A stretch of DNA of 64,000 bases, taken from positions 62,001 to 126,000 of the forward strand of contig CALCJV010000029.1 of NCBI GenBank assembly GCA_937967405.1, given 5' to 3'. Of the stretch, positions 60,561-64,000 are shown one piece after another. The stretch is from an uncultured Chloroflexales bacterium. Lineage in GTDB: Bacteria > Chloroflexota > Chloroflexia > Chloroflexales > Chloroflexaceae. A program made the position numbers and the translations under genes. The notes under the pieces were generated by a model. That model did not search any database and had not been told where the DNA came from. It saw only the letters and a program-made list of their open reading frames with translations. Positions within the stretch are counted from its first letter, which is position 1, and each line of letters opens with the position of its first letter.

Positions 60561-61571
60561 ATGCCAGCATTGCCACCCAATCTGCCGCCCGTCATTGCAA
60601 GCCTGATGCAGCACGCCGGACGGCTGGCAGACGAATTGGCGGCTGCGCCCGTGCTCGGGCTAGTGCCAAACCCAGCCTTGTTGCTCGATGAACCCACGCG
60701 CACGCGCCTCCTCATGCACGACCCTTCGCTTGCCCCACTGCTGCGCCCGCTGCTCACAGCTGAGGATGCGCGGGCGTGGCATCACCCTGCCCCAGCGCAG
60801 TGGCAGATCAGCCTTGCGGCGGGGCAGTTTGCCAGCTTTGCCGAGCTTGCACAGACACATCCTGCGCTTGCCCGCCACCTAACCAAGCAGGGCATCCATG
60901 ATCCAGCGGCATGGTCGTTGCCCACTACCGCCGCCACCGTGCTAGCGGTAACGAGCGGCATTGCGGGCAGCCCCGCCACACCCACTGCACCACAACGGTT
61001 TGCACCGGTGCATGCGCCAACGCTAGTCGCCGCGCCGTTGCTGCTGATCCCCGATGACAACCCAATCCTGCTGGCGTTACTCCAATCGCGCCTACTCGGT
61101 GCGGTGCAAGCCTACCTGCCCGCCACATCGCCCGCCGCGCTGATCATGCAGCTGCCGATCCCCGCCGCCACCCCAGCGCAGTACCTCGCCCTGAGCGATC
61201 TCGCCCAGCAGCTTGGTGCGCTGGCTTGTACCCGTAGCGATCTAGAGCAAGCGGCCCGCACCCACATCCGCAAGAACCTTGGCCCCGCAGGCGCACGCCT
61301 GAACCGTGCTCTGTGGCAGTGGTGGGAACTCGATTTCGAGACATTTGTCGAGCAGGTGCAGGTGGCCTTTCACGGAGCCTTACCGGAGCCGTTCCACCCC
61401 GAATGGCGGGCGTGGCTCGCCGCCCAACGCGAGGCCCACCAACAGCATAGCACGCGCCTTGCAATCCTGCGCCGCTCGCTCGATCAAGCCGTGTATCGCC
61501 TGTATGGCGTGACTGCGGCCCAGATCACCGAGATCGAAACCTTGACACCATTTGGTGTGAGTGTGGTATAA
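60561..61571 (+). CDS. stand-alone TaqI-like specificity-domain protein
   Basis: 336 aa from the ATG at 60561 (a TTG at 60537 is in frame). It has no methyltransferase (NPPY) or nuclease motif, yet its course resembles the C-terminal target-recognition half of type IIG/IIL restriction-modification enzymes: LLLDEPTRTRLL...LLRPLLTAEDARAW (compare the IDExTxxxLI...LLRGxDIxRW pattern), NPILLALLQSRLL, ALIMQLPIPAATPAQ, WELDFETFVEQVQ and the ending SLDQAVYRLYGVTAAQI. It may be a relic or a repurposed DNA-recognition protein. Neighbours give no restriction context. Confidence 0.6.
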   Translation: MPALPPNLPPVIASLMQHAGRLADELAAAPVLGLVPNPALLLDEPTRTRLLMHDPSLAPLLRPLLTAEDARAWHHPAPAQWQISLAAGQFASFAELAQTHPALARHLTKQGIHDPAAWSLPTTAATVLAVTSGIAGSPATPTAPQRFAPVHAPTLVAAPLLLIPDDNPILLALLQSRLLGAVQAYLPATSPAALIMQLPIPAATPAQYLALSDLAQQLGALACTRSDLEQAARTHIRKNLGPAGARLNRALWQWWELDFETFVEQVQVAFHGALPEPFHPEWRAWLAAQREAHQQHSTRLAILRRSLDQAVYRLYGVTAAQITEIETLTPFGVSVV

Positions 61572-61639
61572 ATAAAAGGCCATCTTGGACAGTGCGCTGA
61601 TAGGCGGCGTGCTGGAGCGCGAACGAGTTGCTAAGGCGC

Positions 61640-62854
61640 ATGCACCGAATATACGTTTCAACCAATGGGAGAACGCCAATTCGCACGGCCCCGCCGCGCC
61701 CGCGTGTGCTTATTCTCATGGCACGCACGGGCGGCGGGCATGTCAGCCTTGCCGAAGCCCTCCGGGATCGTTTGCAGCCCACGATGGATGTAACCCTCGC
61801 CGATCCGATTGCGGCCGTGGTCCGCTGGCACTACCGCATTGTCAGCCGCCACGCACGTTGGGTCTGGTCGCTGGAATACACTCTGACGGACCGCCCCGCA
61901 CTGGCAATGCTGGCCCACCGTACCAACACACTGCTCAGTCGCTCGCGCCTGCACCGCCTGCTGGATGCAGTCATGCCCGATCTGATTATCTCAACCTACC
62001 CCTTCCTGACGTGGGAAGTCGCCCAGATTGTGCGCGAACGCGGCGCACACACGCCGTTGATCCTGCTCTTCGCCGATCCCGAAAACGTGCATCAGGCGTG
62101 GCTCAGTGCGCGACAGGCATGGGCTTTCGCGCCCACCCGCGAAGTCTACCAACAGGCAGCACTGGCCGGCTTTGCTGGCTCACGCCTGCACCTGAGCGGC
62201 TGGCCCGTGCGGGCGCAATTCTGGAATGCTGCCAACTACAGCCGTGCTGAGGTGTGTGCCGAACTCGGCTTGCACCCCGAACACCTGACGATCTTTGTGC
62301 AGGGCGGCGGCGAAGGTGCAGCGGGCTTTGCGAATACGCTGGAGAGCATCCAAGCCGCGAGCCGTGATGCTGAACAGTCGCTTCAGATTATCCTTGCAGC
62401 GGGCACAAATACCGCTCTCATTGAACGCTATACGGGGGTAGCTGGGCTGCGCGTGCTGCCGTTCACGCCGGACATTGCCCGCTACATGGCGGCGGCTGAT
62501 CTGGTGATGGGCAAAGCGGGCCCGAATACGCTGTTCGAGAGCGTGAGCTTGGGCAAGCCGTTTCTAGCAACCACGTACATTCCGGGTCAAGAGGCGGGCA
62601 ATCTCGCCTTTATCGAACGCTACCGGCTTGGTGGAGTGGCATTGACCCATGCCGCACAGTATCAACAGGTTCGGGCATTGCTCGATAGCCCACGCATCTT
62701 AGCGGGCTTGCAGGCAACGGTTGCGAGTTATCGCCGATGGAATGAATTGCACGCAGAGAAGATTCCCGCGCTTACACAGGAGATATATCAGTGCTTGCCT
62801 ACTCGCTTGAAGGGCGTGGCCCACCCCTCCTCCTCGTTCACGGATGGGGCGTAA
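61640..62854 (+). CDS. MGDG-synthase/MurG-like glycosyltransferase
   Basis: 404 aa from the ATG at 61640. N-terminal domain with VLILMARTGGGHVSLAEAL, the MGDG-synthase-type GGGH loop, and C-terminal GT28 domain with VMGKAGPNTLFESVSLGKPFL, which binds the UDP-sugar. GT-B fold enzyme that probably adds a sugar to diacylglycerol at the membrane; galactolipids are known in Chloroflexi. Overlaps the next gene by 64 bp. Confidence 0.85.
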   Translation: MHRIYVSTNGRTPIRTAPPRPRVLILMARTGGGHVSLAEALRDRLQPTMDVTLADPIAAVVRWHYRIVSRHARWVWSLEYTLTDRPALAMLAHRTNTLLSRSRLHRLLDAVMPDLIISTYPFLTWEVAQIVRERGAHTPLILLFADPENVHQAWLSARQAWAFAPTREVYQQAALAGFAGSRLHLSGWPVRAQFWNAANYSRAEVCAELGLHPEHLTIFVQGGGEGAAGFANTLESIQAASRDAEQSLQIILAAGTNTALIERYTGVAGLRVLPFTPDIARYMAAADLVMGKAGPNTLFESVSLGKPFLATTYIPGQEAGNLAFIERYRLGGVALTHAAQYQQVRALLDSPRILAGLQATVASYRRWNELHAEKIPALTQEIYQCLPTRLKGVAHPSSSFTDGA

Positions 62855-63663
62855 CGTATGACATCTGGCGCGTACTTGGGCCCCTGCTCCAGCCCTATTT
62901 CACCCTGATTAAAGTAGAACTGCCCGGACTTGGGCAGTCGCCTCCACCGCCGCCCGATCAGCCCTATTACGAAGCATGCGCCGATCAACTGGCGGCCTTG
63001 ATTGACCAGCTGGGGTATGAACAAGTGGCGGTATTGGCCTATTCAACGGGAACCCGCGCCGCCGAAACGCTCGTGTTGCGCTACCCGCACCTCGTTGAGC
63101 GGGTAGTCTTTCTGTGCCCCGTCTATCCCGAAGGCGGGCGGGCGGTGTATATGCAGGTGGTGGATTGCCTCGACCAGCTCGCCCCGCGTTGGGGCGATTG
63201 GATGCTCCGGGCGTGGCGGCTGCGAGCAATGGTGCAAATTCTCGGCTTCAATGGACGCGGCGGAGCCTATCTCCACGATTGGCTGCGCGAGATCAGCACC
63301 CAATCGGTGGCCGAGCTGAAGAACACCCTGCGCGATATTCCCCCCTACAAACGCCACGAGGTGGGCTTGCCGGATCAGCGCACGCTGTTTATCTGGAGCC
63401 GCTACGATCTGGTGCAGCCGCGCCCGCGTCGCCTGCTGCCCCAAGATCGCCTGCTCGATGCCGCGCATAATGCGCCGTTGTTTGCCGCCCGCAGCATTGC
63501 CCGCGAAGCGATCCCGTTTCTGCTCGGCGCAACTGATGGGTGCGAACAGCAGACTTACCCCACCCTTCGCACGCGCCCGTTCTTCTTTGCCCGCCCGCGG
63601 CCGGTGCGCTTTCTCGTGCGGCGGCTCGCTCCCATCCGCATGCGTAGGGGGCGCAGTGTATGA
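62791..63663 (+). CDS. alpha/beta hydrolase
   Basis: 290 aa from a GTG at 62791 inside the end of the glycosyltransferase gene. LLLVHGWGVTYDIW (oxyanion HG), nucleophile in VLAYSTGTRAAE (A-Y-S-T-G, Ala for the usual first Gly), and a possible His in LLDAAHNAPLF. An unusually basic C-terminal tail (RPRPVRFLVRRLAPIRMRRGR) may contact membrane. Ends in ATGA overlapping rpiA. Substrate unknown; lipid metabolism is suggested by the upstream gene. Confidence 0.8.
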   Translation: MLAYSLEGRGPPLLLVHGWGVTYDIWRVLGPLLQPYFTLIKVELPGLGQSPPPPPDQPYYEACADQLAALIDQLGYEQVAVLAYSTGTRAAETLVLRYPHLVERVVFLCPVYPEGGRAVYMQVVDCLDQLAPRWGDWMLRAWRLRAMVQILGFNGRGGAYLHDWLREISTQSVAELKNTLRDIPPYKRHEVGLPDQRTLFIWSRYDLVQPRPRRLLPQDRLLDAAHNAPLFAARSIAREAIPFLLGATDGCEQQTYPTLRTRPFFFARPRPVRFLVRRLAPIRMRRGRSV

Positions 63664-64000
63664 TCCTCAGCCTGCAAGAGCAGCAATTGCTCAAACGTCA
63701 AGTGGCCGAAGCCGCCGTAGCCTACATCCAGAGCCAGAGTGTGATCGGCTTGGGCACTGGCTCAACGGTGCAATTCGCGCTTGAAGCCCTCGCGCAACGG
63801 CTGCACGAGGGCAGACTGTATGCTGTGCTTGGCGTGCCAACATCGGAAGCAACCGCTACCGCAGCGCGGGCATTGGGCATCCCCTTGACGACGCTGAATG
63901 ATAACCCACAGCTAGCCCTGACGATTGATGGCGCAGATGAAGTAGACCCGGACTTGAACCTGATTAAGGGGCTGGGGGGGGCATTGCTGCGCGAGAAGAT
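63660..64000 (+). CDS. rpiA: ribose-5-phosphate isomerase A, 3' end outside window
   Basis: The first 113 codons are present; the ATG at 63660 overlaps the previous stop. GLGTGSTVQFALEAL (phosphate-binding), LTIDGADEVDPDLNLIKG (catalytic Asp residues) and GLGGALLREK match RpiA. Interconverts ribose-5-phosphate and ribulose-5-phosphate in the pentose phosphate pathway. It extends past the window edge. Confidence 0.95.
   Translation, partial: MILSLQEQQLLKRQVAEAAVAYIQSQSVIGLGTGSTVQFALEALAQRLHEGRLYAVLGVPTSEATATAARALGIPLTTLNDNPQLALTIDGADEVDPDLNLIKGLGGALLREK

Overview
The window looks like chromosome from a member of the Chloroflexota, most likely class Chloroflexia. The grounds are GC-rich coding DNA, a complete 14-subunit complex I operon, a baeRF3 release-factor homologue, large kinase/ATPase/TPR regulators, secreted proteins ending in a YLP[LF] tail, and intergenic DNA rich in 'acctgacacctg' repeat modules. 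This placement is inferred from gene content only. No photosynthesis gene, rRNA, CRISPR array or prophage was seen.

Layout. 1-3103 (minus): a membrane-protein operon with a DUF4350-type protein and a lipase-like hydrolase. 3253-5505: PcrA/UvrD helicase. 5702-10043 (plus): a four-gene set (OleD-like dehydrogenase, metallo-beta-lactamase-fold hydrolase, F390-synthetase-like adenylating enzyme, KASIII-like condensing enzyme) resembling a rewired olefin/beta-lactone pathway. 10073-12130 (minus): membrane proteins and an endonuclease/exonuclease/phosphatase-fold protein. 12325-20209 (plus): FprA-type reductase, an atypical kinase fused to a beta-helix, an MFS transporter and a membrane-bound regulator. 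20224-22230 (minus): msrP-msrQ methionine sulfoxide repair plus a glyoxalase-fold protein. 22526-26292 (plus): a large CLCA-like secreted metalloprotease and a small caspase-fold protein.

26368-27726 is icd (minus), divergent from the complete operon nuoABCDEFGHIJKLMN (28118-43863). The operon has two candidate promoters, two intercistronic hairpins and a strong terminal hairpin. The pairing puts NADPH-forming isocitrate dehydrogenase back to back with the NADH dehydrogenase.

43960-49389 carries baeRF3, a secreted glycoside hydrolase and a PucR regulator. tRNA-Asn(GTT) follows at 49482. Next to it is a disturbed segment in which an IS5-family element with a -1 frameshift heptamer interrupts a small repeat-protein gene. 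51478-55510: kinase-ATPase-TPR regulator and partner. 55743-58495 (minus): Baeyer-Villiger monooxygenase and esterase behind a long palindrome. 58626-59096: remnant of a secreted protein. 59450-64000 (plus): orphan NitT/TauT-type binding lipoprotein, a stand-alone protein resembling the specificity domain of type IIG/IIL restriction enzymes, then a tight glycosyltransferase, alpha/beta-hydrolase, rpiA set leaving the window.

Start codons were revised where a Shine-Dalgarno match, operon spacing or a promoter inside the longer frame argued for it. Family names come from motif recognition, not database searches.
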